Shown here: in pieces, positions 1 to 7,224 of the stretch
Layout: each line of letters opens with the position of its first letter
Position numbering within the stretch: position 1 is the stretch's first letter
Assembly: GCA_027625095.1 (NCBI GenBank)
Contig: JAQBXN010000089.1
Coordinates: 1 to 36,611 of the forward strand
DNA: 36,611 nucleotides
Source of the DNA: Planctomycetota bacterium
GTDB lineage: Bacteria > Planctomycetota > PUPC01 > JACPCR01
Direction: 5' to 3'
Made by a program: the position numbers and the translations under genes
Notes under the pieces: generated by a model
Databases searched by the model: none
Seen by the model: the letters and a program-made list of their open reading frames with translations, nothing else
Told to the model about the DNA's origin: nothing

Positions 1-910
1 GACGGCGAATCCATTTAACCAGGATTCCGCCGAGGCTGATGCCAATCAAAAAGAGTCCGAGGATTCCGCTGTAAACGTATGTGCTGCTGAACTCGGCAGG
101 CGGATACCCAATCTCAGTCTCTGCCGAGTGAAGACTGAGGAAGGACCAGAGACGAATCCAGAGGACTTCATAGCCGAGAGAAATCGCACCCGACAGAAAT
201 GAAAGAGCGTAAAGCCACCAGGATGCAGTTCGTCTTTCCTCGATGAGTGGTTCGTCCCGAGTCGTTTCGATCTCAGCTTCCACCTCCGGCACATGGTTTT
301 TTGTCCGTGCAAGATTCGCAAGAACCGCCGACACGCAGCTCATGCAGATAGCGACGATGTAGGAACTCTGCAGCCCCAAGAGTTCAATCAACACAAAAGC
401 CATCAGGACGAGGCCGAGCACGGCTCCGATGGTGTTAATACCGTAGACAATGCCGAGGGAGACCGCGAAGGATTCCTTGCTCCGGGCATAACACTTGGTC
501 ATGACCGGCAGCGTGCCGCCCATTAGAAAGGTGGGGATACTCAACAAAAAAAAAGTCAGACTGAACTTGGCGATCCCCACCAGGAGCAGGCTTCGCCCGA
601 AGACCGAGCGATAGAGCCCAATGTAGACTGAATTAAGGGCCGGCAGAAGGAGGGCTACCAGTAAGGCTGTGAGGGCGATCCCAATTTCGAGATTTCGATA
701 AAGACTGATCGGCGATTTTGAATCATCTGCCCGCTTGCCGAACCAGCGGCTTCCTGCGGCCATCCCGAAGAAAAAGCTGGAAAGAACGATACTGACCGAA
801 AGAGTTGTATTGCCGAATACGAAGCCCAGACGACGAATCCAGATTGTCTGATACATCAGCCCCGCCCCGCCTGAGACCAGGACGGCGAGGAGGAAAAACA
901 TCGGCTTCAT
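1..910 (-). CDS. Fused MFS/spermidine synthase-like membrane protein, N-terminal part (cut by window edge)
   Basis: The reading frame opens at the ATG at 908-910 and runs without a stop to the window start, giving 303 residues of an incomplete protein. The N-terminus carries the hallmark SGGAGLMYQTIWIRRLGFVFG at residues 13-33 followed by a hydrophobic segment, and a second, similar stretch (SGAISLGYEVLWIRLW) occurs about 225 residues later. This internal duplication of helices is typical of the membrane half of proteins annotated as fused MFS/spermidine synthase; the soluble aminopropyltransferase-like half would lie beyond the window. About seven to eight membrane segments are visible. No clear Shine-Dalgarno sequence precedes the ATG. 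Function in the family is poorly defined, and a real role in polyamine synthesis is uncertain because the catalytic half is not seen. Confidence 0.8.
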   Translation of the reverse strand, partial: MKPMFFLLAVLVSGGAGLMYQTIWIRRLGFVFGNTTLSVSIVLSSFFFGMAAGSRWFGKRADDSKSPISLYRNLEIGIALTALLVALLLPALNSVYIGLYRSVFGRSLLLVGIAKFSLTFFLLSIPTFLMGGTLPVMTKCYARSKESFAVSLGIVYGINTIGAVLGLVLMAFVLIELLGLQSSYIVAICMSCVSAVLANLARTKNHVPEVEAEIETTRDEPLIEERRTASWWLYALSFLSGAISLGYEVLWIRLWSFLSLHSAETEIGYPPAEFSSTYVYSGILGLFLIGISLGGILVKWIRR

Positions 911-1406
911 AAAATTGTTGATGGTTTGGTGACATCCGAAGGAAACGGAAGTTAGACGTGATGAACTCTAATTCAACTGACTGTCTTAGGTGCCCAGGCT
1001 TCTGCACCAGTCCTCTGTATTTGGCTGGGGGCCTTGATTCCGCTGGGTTTAGAGGTGGATTACGGCCGATCAATCCGGGACAGAAGAAGCAGTCACCTGA
1101 CTTTTAAATCAGGCCATCAGTTTTGGCTTTAAGACACATTGCTCAGCACTGGGAGAAGGAGGCCGAACCGTCGAAACTCTGTTCCAGCCGTCGCTTCCTT
1201 CAGTACTGCCGGCGACTTTATCGCCAGCCGGCATCGGGACAGCCTGGCCGTTCAGTTCAAGGATCGTATGTGGACATAAACATACTTCTTCTAACCGTTC
1301 AGCCTGCTTCACCCGCTATGTAAGGCAGCACGGGCTGCATATTCACGTGTTCGATCCACGAGGCTGTTCGAGTAAGTGACCTGATCTCAAACAACGCAAT
1401 TCCTGG
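911..1406. other. Gene-free stretch between two minus-strand genes
   Basis: About 500 bases hold no convincing coding region; short open frames here have no family resemblance and no ribosome binding site. A 6-bp perfect inverted repeat (TGCCGG/CCGGCA, 1207-1212 and 1228-1233) enclosing a smaller CGA/TCG hairpin lies downstream of the PhyH gene and could help end its transcript, but no T-run follows on the minus strand. A tRNA-Lys-like anticodon hairpin at 1096-1113 was examined and rejected. The rest may include the leader of the membrane protein gene at 1-910. Confidence 0.4.
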
Positions 1407-2228
1407 TTATTGAAAATTTAGTGCGGCCCACTCTTCTCGCGAAGTCACCTCGCGTTCCGGCTTGGTCCGGCTTCGTGCGATGTGGCCCTTGTGGGTACGC
1501 TGAGTGTCTTGGGTAGCGTCTTGATAACGCCAGTCGAGACTCCACCGAACGGTGTCCGAGCGGTTGGGCAACCCCTGGTGGAAAAGCAGATTATGAAAGA
1601 GAACGACATCGCCGGGCTCAACCTCGATGTCGACTGCTCTGTCCAGGAGCGGATTGAGAACGGCCTCGTCAATTTCAAGGTAGTGTTCCCTTGAATGATG
1701 CTGAGCGATTCCGAAATTGTGTGAGCCCGGAATGAACTGCATACAACCGTTTTCAATTGTGGCCGGAACAAGCGGGGCCCAGACATTCACCATCCTGAGC
1801 GAATCCGCTTCGGCACCGGTGTACCCGCCATCCTGATGCCAGAGAACCAGCGTTCGAGCGTTTCCCGGCAGTTTTGGACGCGCCGTGTAATTGGGATACA
1901 GACGAATCTCCGGTCCGATAATCTGCTCCGCCAGATCGAGCAACCGCGGATGAAAAAAGAGAGGGAACAGCCCTTCAAGATGGAGCTCTTTTCGGAAATT
2001 CCTGGGTGACTGTTCTGGTATGTCACGGAAGAGCAGATTGAGTCGCTTGTCGAATGGTGCATCCTCGAACGCATCTTCAATCTTGCCCTCACTCAAAAGC
2101 CTTCTGGCCAGTGAATCTACAAGATGGGAAAGATCCGCTCGGGCGTCCTCGAGGATCTCCGCACTGAAGAGAGCTGGGACGATGACAAAGCCCTTCTGAG
2201 TGAATGTATCAGTGAGATTCGAATCCAT
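1407..2228 (-). CDS. Phytanoyl-CoA dioxygenase (PhyH) family protein
   Basis: A 273-residue non-haem Fe(II)/2-oxoglutarate-dependent oxygenase of the PhyH family. The iron-binding facial triad is visible as H131-x-D133 (in LWHQDGG) and H217 (in LFHNLLFHQGLPNRS), and R229 is placed to bind 2-oxoglutarate. The stretch GCMQFIPGSHNFG at 161-173 is characteristic. The frame is open far upstream, but that extension would overlap the divergent transporter gene and has no family similarity; the ATG at 2226-2228 matches the usual family start (an N-terminal QKGFVIVPALF segment near residues 11-21). It is transcribed divergently from the sugar importer at 2361, sharing a 132-bp intergenic region. The substrate cannot be read from sequence; bacterial members act on diverse small molecules. 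Confidence 0.88.
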   Translation of the reverse strand: MDSNLTDTFTQKGFVIVPALFSAEILEDARADLSHLVDSLARRLLSEGKIEDAFEDAPFDKRLNLLFRDIPEQSPRNFRKELHLEGLFPLFFHPRLLDLAEQIIGPEIRLYPNYTARPKLPGNARTLVLWHQDGGYTGAEADSLRMVNVWAPLVPATIENGCMQFIPGSHNFGIAQHHSREHYLEIDEAVLNPLLDRAVDIEVEPGDVVLFHNLLFHQGLPNRSDTVRWSLDWRYQDATQDTQRTHKGHIARSRTKPEREVTSREEWAALNFQ

Positions 2229-2360
2229 GCCAATCGTGCTCTGTTGAGCTTGCTTCAGTGAACGAACGCGGTTGGGAATATACACCCGAGAGGCACTGAA
2301 TAGCGAAAAGCAGGTGTGCCGCCAAAATCGCCCGCCTTGTTTACACTGCCCGGAGATGTG

Positions 2361-5162
2361 ATGAGAAGATTTCTCGACAGCGATTTCATCCAAACCTACA
2401 GAGGCATTCTGATCCCTGTTGCCGCTTTGTTTGTGGCATGGATTCTGTACCCGAAACCGCAACGAGATATTAAGAACGAAGGCATCACTGAAATCGTTTA
2501 CTGGACGCCCGGTTCGGCAAGCGATTCGATGAAGCTGGTGGTGAAGGAATTCGAACGCCGCAATCCGCAATACAGGGTCACGCAAGGCACGGCCACGGTC
2601 CGGGATTCGGTGGGTGACCCGACAAGGTTTCTTCTGGGTGTGGCGGGTGGTGTGCCACCGGACCTCATTTTTTTTGACCGGTTTGCAGTCGTCGAATGGG
2701 CGAGTCGGGGTGCCTTCACGGATCTCTCTCCCTTCATCGAACGGGATAAAGATCACCCGGATGCCATAAAGCAGGAAAACTTTGTAGAGCCGGCTTGGAA
2801 TGAGCCGATCTATAAAGGCAAGATCTACGCGCTTGCCAACAGCGTCGACACCCGGGCGCTCTACTACAATTCGGATGAACTCATTCGCGCCGGTCTCGTA
2901 TACACCGAGAAAGACAGCCAGGTTTTGGACGGCAAAGTCAAAGCCGGCTCCGCCCGCCCTCCGGAGACATGGGAGGAGCTTTGCCTGAAACGAATTCATG
3001 CAAAGGGCGAGGTGCGTAGCGACGGTACGGTCAGACTCAAGGAATGGGTGCGCCGCTCGGCGGTGAACGAACAGTTGCCGAAGGATGCGCAGCTCGACCT
3101 CACCGCTTATGGAGTCAAAGAGGATGACGTGGTCACCATGGTGTCCGGGAACAAAGTGTTCAGAGCCCGGCTGAAAAAAGTGGTGGGGGAGACCGAGTTC
3201 GTATTGGACCTGAGGAAAGATCTGGCTTCGGGTATTACCAAAGTTCCATCCAGTTTCGTTGGCTCACACGAAATCAAAATCTTCGATCAGGAGAGCTATA
3301 TCGTTCGACTTACTCGCTATAACCCCGAGACAGGTGTCATGCTGAAGGTGGGTTTTATTCCCCTTTACGGCAATTCGTGGCTCTATATGTATGGCTGGCT
3401 TAATGGGGGAAAATTTATGAACGATGATGGGACCTCATGCCTGCTCGATAGTCACGAAATTGTTGTGGCTCTCCAGTACATGACCGACATGTACGATGTG
3501 CTTGGAGGCAAACAGGATGCGGATGTTTTCCGGCAGAGTGCAGAGTCTGGCCCGCTCAATCCGTTCCTGGCTGGCAAAATTGCAATGGTGATTCACGGCG
3601 ACTGGTTTTTAAGAACGATAAGCGAGTTCAAGCCGGAGTTGAATTTCGGCGTTGTGGTATCGCCTATTCCAGAGAAACGTAAGAAGGCCGGATTCCCCTC
3701 CTACGGGTGGCTGGGTGGATGGGCCTACGCGATTCCGTCTACTGCCAAGGAAAAAGATGGAGGCTGGGAATTAGCACGCTGGCTTTGCAGTGTCGACGCC
3801 AACAAGATTGTCACAGAATTCGAGGCTTCCCTGAATCGCGCAAAAGGCCAGAAATTTTTCCCGAGGCCGCACCCCGACTATCGGATCATGAAGTGGATGG
3901 ATGAGGAGTTCCTGCAAAAGGATCCTTCAATTTCAGATAACCTGCGTGAAGGCTATCGCACCATGGTGAAACTTCTGCCTACCAGCAAGTACCGGCCGGT
4001 AACTCCCGTCGGCCAGCAGTTGTGGACGGAGCATCGGCGTGCCATGGAAGCGGCTATAAGCCACGACAAATATGCGTATGACGCTCTCAACTATGGTAAA
4101 CGTCAAGTGCAACTGGCGCTGGACCGTCACCTGCATCCCCCCGAAGGACGGCCTGTTCCCTGGAATGGTCTCATTGTCGTTTACGCGCTCATCATAGTTG
4201 GCGGCTTCGTGACCCTGATCCTCGTGGAAGACCGGAAATGCCGGATTTACGGTGGTGATCGCAGTAAGTGGATCGGCGGTTACCTCTGCGCGTCCCCATG
4301 GATTTTCGGGTTTATACTCTTTGGCGGCGGCCCGATCGCATTCTCTTTGATCATCAGCTTCTGCCACTACGACGTTCTCAATGAGGCCAAGTGGATAGGA
4401 ATCTCGAATTACGTAAATCTGCTTGGTAGCCATTTCGACGAAGTGACGCAGACGACAGTGCAGAACGATCCTCTTCTCTGGAAGAGCCTGAAGAATACTG
4501 CTTTCATGATTGTCGGAGTCCCGCTTGGCATCGTCATCGGGTTGGCATTGGCACTGCTTCTGGATACCAAAGTGAAGGGCCTGCACGTTTACCGAACCAT
4601 TTATTACCTGCCAGCGATTGTTCCTGCGGTTGCCTCATTTATTCTCTGGCTGTGGATCTTCGACCCAAGCCGCGGGCTGGTAAATCAGATGCTTGCCGCT
4701 GTGGGCGTCACAGATCCACCGAACTGGTTACAGGACCCCGTCTGGTCAAAACCGTCCCTTATACTGATGGGATTATGGGGTGTTGGCAGCAGCATGATCA
4801 TCTGGTTGGCGGGTTTGAAGGATATCCCTGAATCCCTTCATGAGGCTGCGGCAATTGATGGCGCGAATCGCTGGCAACGTTTCTGGCTGATTACGATTCC
4901 GATGCTCAGTCCTTACATTTTTTTCAATCTGATTATGGGAATGATCGGCGTCTTCCAAATCTTCGAAGCCGCCTATGTCATGACGGACGGTGGCCCACAG
5001 GACTCCACTCTCTTTTACGCATACAAATTGTTCAATGAAGCGTTTCGTTACCTGAACATGGGCGCCGCCAGTTCCATGGCCTGGATCTTATTTGTCCTTG
5101 TTTTGGTAGTGACGCTATTACAGCTCTGGCTTAGCAAAAAATGGGTTCATTATGAAAGGTGA
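2361..5162 (+). CDS. Sugar ABC transporter: solute-binding protein fused to MalF-type permease
   Basis: A 933-residue polypeptide that joins two normally separate importer subunits. Residues 12-31 form an N-terminal membrane anchor. Residues about 40-590 are a family 1 extracellular solute-binding domain (YWTPGSASDSMKLVVKEFERRNP near the N-end; an IAMVIHGDWFL stretch later). Residues about 600-930 are a MalF/UgpA-type permease with about seven helices and the EAA loop EAAAIDGANRWQRFWLITIP near residue 827, which docks the ATPase. Within the binding domain, between PETWEEL and GFIPLYGNSWLYMYGW, sits an extra stretch of roughly 120 residues that normal homologues lack. The ATG at 2361 is preferred over a GTG at 2316 because GGAG lies five bases upstream. 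The MalG-type partner follows at 5384; no ATPase gene is adjacent. Transported sugar unknown. Confidence 0.88.
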   Translation: MRRFLDSDFIQTYRGILIPVAALFVAWILYPKPQRDIKNEGITEIVYWTPGSASDSMKLVVKEFERRNPQYRVTQGTATVRDSVGDPTRFLLGVAGGVPPDLIFFDRFAVVEWASRGAFTDLSPFIERDKDHPDAIKQENFVEPAWNEPIYKGKIYALANSVDTRALYYNSDELIRAGLVYTEKDSQVLDGKVKAGSARPPETWEELCLKRIHAKGEVRSDGTVRLKEWVRRSAVNEQLPKDAQLDLTAYGVKEDDVVTMVSGNKVFRARLKKVVGETEFVLDLRKDLASGITKVPSSFVGSHEIKIFDQESYIVRLTRYNPETGVMLKVGFIPLYGNSWLYMYGWLNGGKFMNDDGTSCLLDSHEIVVALQYMTDMYDVLGGKQDADVFRQSAESGPLNPFLAGKIAMVIHGDWFLRTISEFKPELNFGVVVSPIPEKRKKAGFPSYGWLGGWAYAIPSTAKEKDGGWELARWLCSVDANKIVTEFEASLNRAKGQKFFPRPHPDYRIMKWMDEEFLQKDPSISDNLREGYRTMVKLLPTSKYRPVTPVGQQLWTEHRRAMEAAISHDKYAYDALNYGKRQVQLALDRHLHPPEGRPVPWNGLIVVYALIIVGGFVTLILVEDRKCRIYGGDRSKWIGGYLCASPWIFGFILFGGGPIAFSLIISFCHYDVLNEAKWIGISNYVNLLGSHFDEVTQTTVQNDPLLWKSLKNTAFMIVGVPLGIVIGLALALLLDTKVKGLHVYRTIYYLPAIVPAVASFILWLWIFDPSRGLVNQMLAAVGVTDPPNWLQDPVWSKPSLILMGLWGVGSSMIIWLAGLKDIPESLHEAAAIDGANRWQRFWLITIPMLSPYIFFNLIMGMIGVFQIFEAAYVMTDGGPQDSTLFYAYKLFNEAFRYLNMGAASSMAWILFVLVLVVTLLQLWLSKKWVHYER

Positions 5163-5166
5163 GGCG

Positions 5167-5187
5167 TAATACGTAATACGTAATACG
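5167..5187 (+). repeat. Heptamer tandem repeat, cluster 1 (TAATACG x3)
   Basis: Three perfect copies of TAATACG run directly after the stop codon of the fused binding protein/permease gene (stop at 5160-5162), with a partial fourth copy (TAAG) after them. The unit is the reverse complement of the main unit in cluster 2 at 5321-5376, so the two clusters face each other across about 130 bases and could pair in the transcript. Confidence 0.9.
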
Positions 5188-5320
5188 TAAGTTTGGGACC
5201 TGAATACCGATTCTGTCTGGATTTCGGTCTTGAAGTTCAAGGCAGTCTTAGGTCCTCTTGAGCATCGCCCTCTTTCCAGACCGATTGATCAGCAACAACG
5301 GGAGACCGGGTTCCCATTTA

Positions 5321-5376
5321 CGTATTACTCATTACGTTTTACGCATTACGTATTACGTCTTACGCATTACTCATTA
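5321..5376 (+). repeat. Heptamer tandem repeat, cluster 2 (CGTATTA-type x8)
   Basis: Eight consecutive 7-base units with consensus CGYATTA (units start at 5321, 5328, 5335, 5342, 5349, 5356, 5363, 5370; CGTATTA, CTCATTA, CGTTTTA, CGCATTA and CGTCTTA variants). The block ends seven bases before the ATG of the MalG-type permease, where a ribosome binding site would be expected. Because 7 is not a multiple of 3, the translated repeat has a 7-residue period (LRITHYV-like), which produces a spurious N-terminal extension if an upstream start is chosen. Such heptamer blocks are a known class of intergenic repeat in several bacterial phyla. Confidence 0.9.
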
Positions 5377-5383
5377 CACAGTC

Positions 5384-7141
5384 ATGCCCGCATACAACGA
5401 ACCACGAGATTTGGAAAAATACATCCTGCACGGCGTGCTGATCGCCGGAGGTCTGATTTTTTCATTTCCATTTATGTGGATGGTAGGCACAAGCATGAAG
5501 GTGCAACGGGAGATGTCTGTCGAAGAGCTGGAAATTGCACCGGATACCCCTCGCCCTCAAGTCATTTCGCCGTGGATCGACGAACGGCAGTTCAAGATAA
5601 CCAAGTCACCGGATGGGATGCCAAGAGAGGTCTGGAATCAGGCTCTGCCGGAACTGGAAGAGAAGATAAAAGAAAAGATCGCCGGTTGGCAGCCACGAAC
5701 TCCTGGCGCTTATGGCCTGTCTCCAGGAGCACGAAATCTGGAGCATTATTCAGGCGAGATGCTCCAGGGCGTCATGAAAACTCTGGCGGCGCGAATCAGC
5801 GACGAAGCACGTAAAGCTGCGTTCGTAGCTGAAAGGAAGAGGAACCCCAGAGTTGAACAATCAGGGCCGTTCAGTGAGGCATCTATTGAGGTCGGTGCTG
5901 AGGCAGTCGTCCGTGATGGGGTTCGCCTCGCGGACGATGAACTGCTTTCAAATACCTTTGACCAGATGTACAGGCGCTTTTGCCTGGCCGGTATGCGTTT
6001 CAGGACGACCAGCCGCCAGGTGTCCACCGAGCCGGGGAAGGAATGGTCCGTCCAGGAAGGGGATGTGAAACTGTTCAAACGAACGGAACGCTCCACGACG
6101 TTTCAGGAAGTCCATTACGATTTCACTAAGAGTGCGAGCGCCCGTTTTGTTTTCCCGAATGAAAACATGCCGGAATTCAAGGAGGAGGTAGAGCGCATCT
6201 ATCTGAGCTTCCGCGGCGATTCCAGTTGGGCCAATGCTGCCGTCTATGTCACCTTCAAGGGTGACCTCTACATGACGGAAAACTCTATCGAGCTTTATGA
6301 GCGCGAGTGGCAGGAGCTACAGCTTCGCTGGCCCTGGCAGGAATCTGACTCAATGGAGCCGCAGACATGGAACACCTTGCAGAAAATTGGCGCAGCTCCG
6401 GCTGGGAGCGGTTTTTCGGTAATGATGGAAGTCGTTCGAAATACAAAGCCTGGGGCATGGAAAGATAAGATCCTCCGAAACTACTATCTGGTATTCAGAG
6501 AAGTCCCGTTTCTTCGCTATATCCTCACAAGTGTGGCTCTGAGCATCCTGAATATTGTGCTGGCGATATTTTCATGCACGCTCGCAGCTTATGCGTTCGC
6601 ACGCCTTCAATGGCCTGGCCGGAACCTCTGTTTTGCGCTGATGCTTGCGACCATGATGATTCCAGGACAGGTGACGATGATCCCCGGCTTCCTGATTCAT
6701 AAGCATCTGGGATGGTACAACACTCTGCTTCCGCTCTGGGTACACTCGGCCTTCGGCTCGGCCTTTTTTATCTTCCTGCTCCGCCAGTTCTTCAAAACTA
6801 TTCCGCAGGATCTGGAAGATGCGGCACGAATCGACGGCTGCGGCTTCTTTCGAATCTACTGGCATGTGATGATGCCCCTGGTTAAGCCCACCATTGCTAC
6901 GATCGCCATCTTTACCTTCATGGGCGTCTGGAATAACTTCATGGGGCCGCTGATCTACTTGAACGACGAGCGGCTCTTTCCACTGGCGATCGGCCTGTTC
7001 AAATTCAGCCTGCGCAGTGGTGGAGATGTTGGCCTGATGATGGCAGGGTCCTTTCTGATGACCCTGCCGATTATTGTTCTATTCTTCTTTGCCCAGCGAT
7101 ATTTTATCCAGGGAATCAGTCTCACGGGCATGAAGGGATAA
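5384..7141 (+). CDS. Sugar ABC transporter permease, MalG type, with ~300-residue insert
   Basis: A 585-residue permease, about twice the usual 270-300. Helix 1 (near residues 17-36, ending FMWMVGTSMKVQREM) is typical of MalG-type proteins. Instead of the short periplasmic link to helix 2, about 320 residues follow: a charged, partly helical section, then a beta-rich section (YLSFRGDSSWANAAVYVTF near 280-298) reminiscent of a carbohydrate-binding or galactose-binding-like fold. The rest, from FLRYILTSVALSILN on, is a standard permease with the EAA loop LEDAARIDGCGFFRIYW and the C-terminal QRYFIQGISLTGMKG. The ATG at 5384 starts right at the helix-1 leader; frames starting upstream only translate the heptamer repeats. 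No Shine-Dalgarno sequence is seen. It forms the second half of the importer with the fused protein at 2361. Confidence 0.87.
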   Translation: MPAYNEPRDLEKYILHGVLIAGGLIFSFPFMWMVGTSMKVQREMSVEELEIAPDTPRPQVISPWIDERQFKITKSPDGMPREVWNQALPELEEKIKEKIAGWQPRTPGAYGLSPGARNLEHYSGEMLQGVMKTLAARISDEARKAAFVAERKRNPRVEQSGPFSEASIEVGAEAVVRDGVRLADDELLSNTFDQMYRRFCLAGMRFRTTSRQVSTEPGKEWSVQEGDVKLFKRTERSTTFQEVHYDFTKSASARFVFPNENMPEFKEEVERIYLSFRGDSSWANAAVYVTFKGDLYMTENSIELYEREWQELQLRWPWQESDSMEPQTWNTLQKIGAAPAGSGFSVMMEVVRNTKPGAWKDKILRNYYLVFREVPFLRYILTSVALSILNIVLAIFSCTLAAYAFARLQWPGRNLCFALMLATMMIPGQVTMIPGFLIHKHLGWYNTLLPLWVHSAFGSAFFIFLLRQFFKTIPQDLEDAARIDGCGFFRIYWHVMMPLVKPTIATIAIFTFMGVWNNFMGPLIYLNDERLFPLAIGLFKFSLRSGGDVGLMMAGSFLMTLPIIVLFFFAQRYFIQGISLTGMKG

Positions 7142-7224
7142 TCAGGATCGCTTTGAAAACGATTCCACAAGTCGAACACTCATCAGAGTTGTCTGATGGC
7201 GACGGGTGGGAGTTGGAGATCTTT

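Noticed and set aside
1096..1113. tRNA-Lys-like anticodon arm (CCTGA, loop with CTTTTAA, TCAGG).
   Set aside because: The loop is eight bases rather than seven, and no acceptor stem, D-arm or T-arm with TTCRA could be found around it.
2229..2360. Sigma-70-like promoter in the divergent region between PhyH and the importer.
   Set aside because: Only weak matches (for example TTGGGA with a TGAATA 19 bases later); not strong enough to report as a feature.
1407..2999. 530-residue version of the PhyH frame.
   Set aside because: The N-terminal 257 residues overlap the divergent transporter gene and have no family similarity; the ATG at 2228 fits the PhyH family length.
5258..5383. N-terminal extension of the MalG-type permease with LRITHYV-like repeats.
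   Set aside because: It only translates the 7-base intergenic repeats; the family leader begins at the ATG at 5384.
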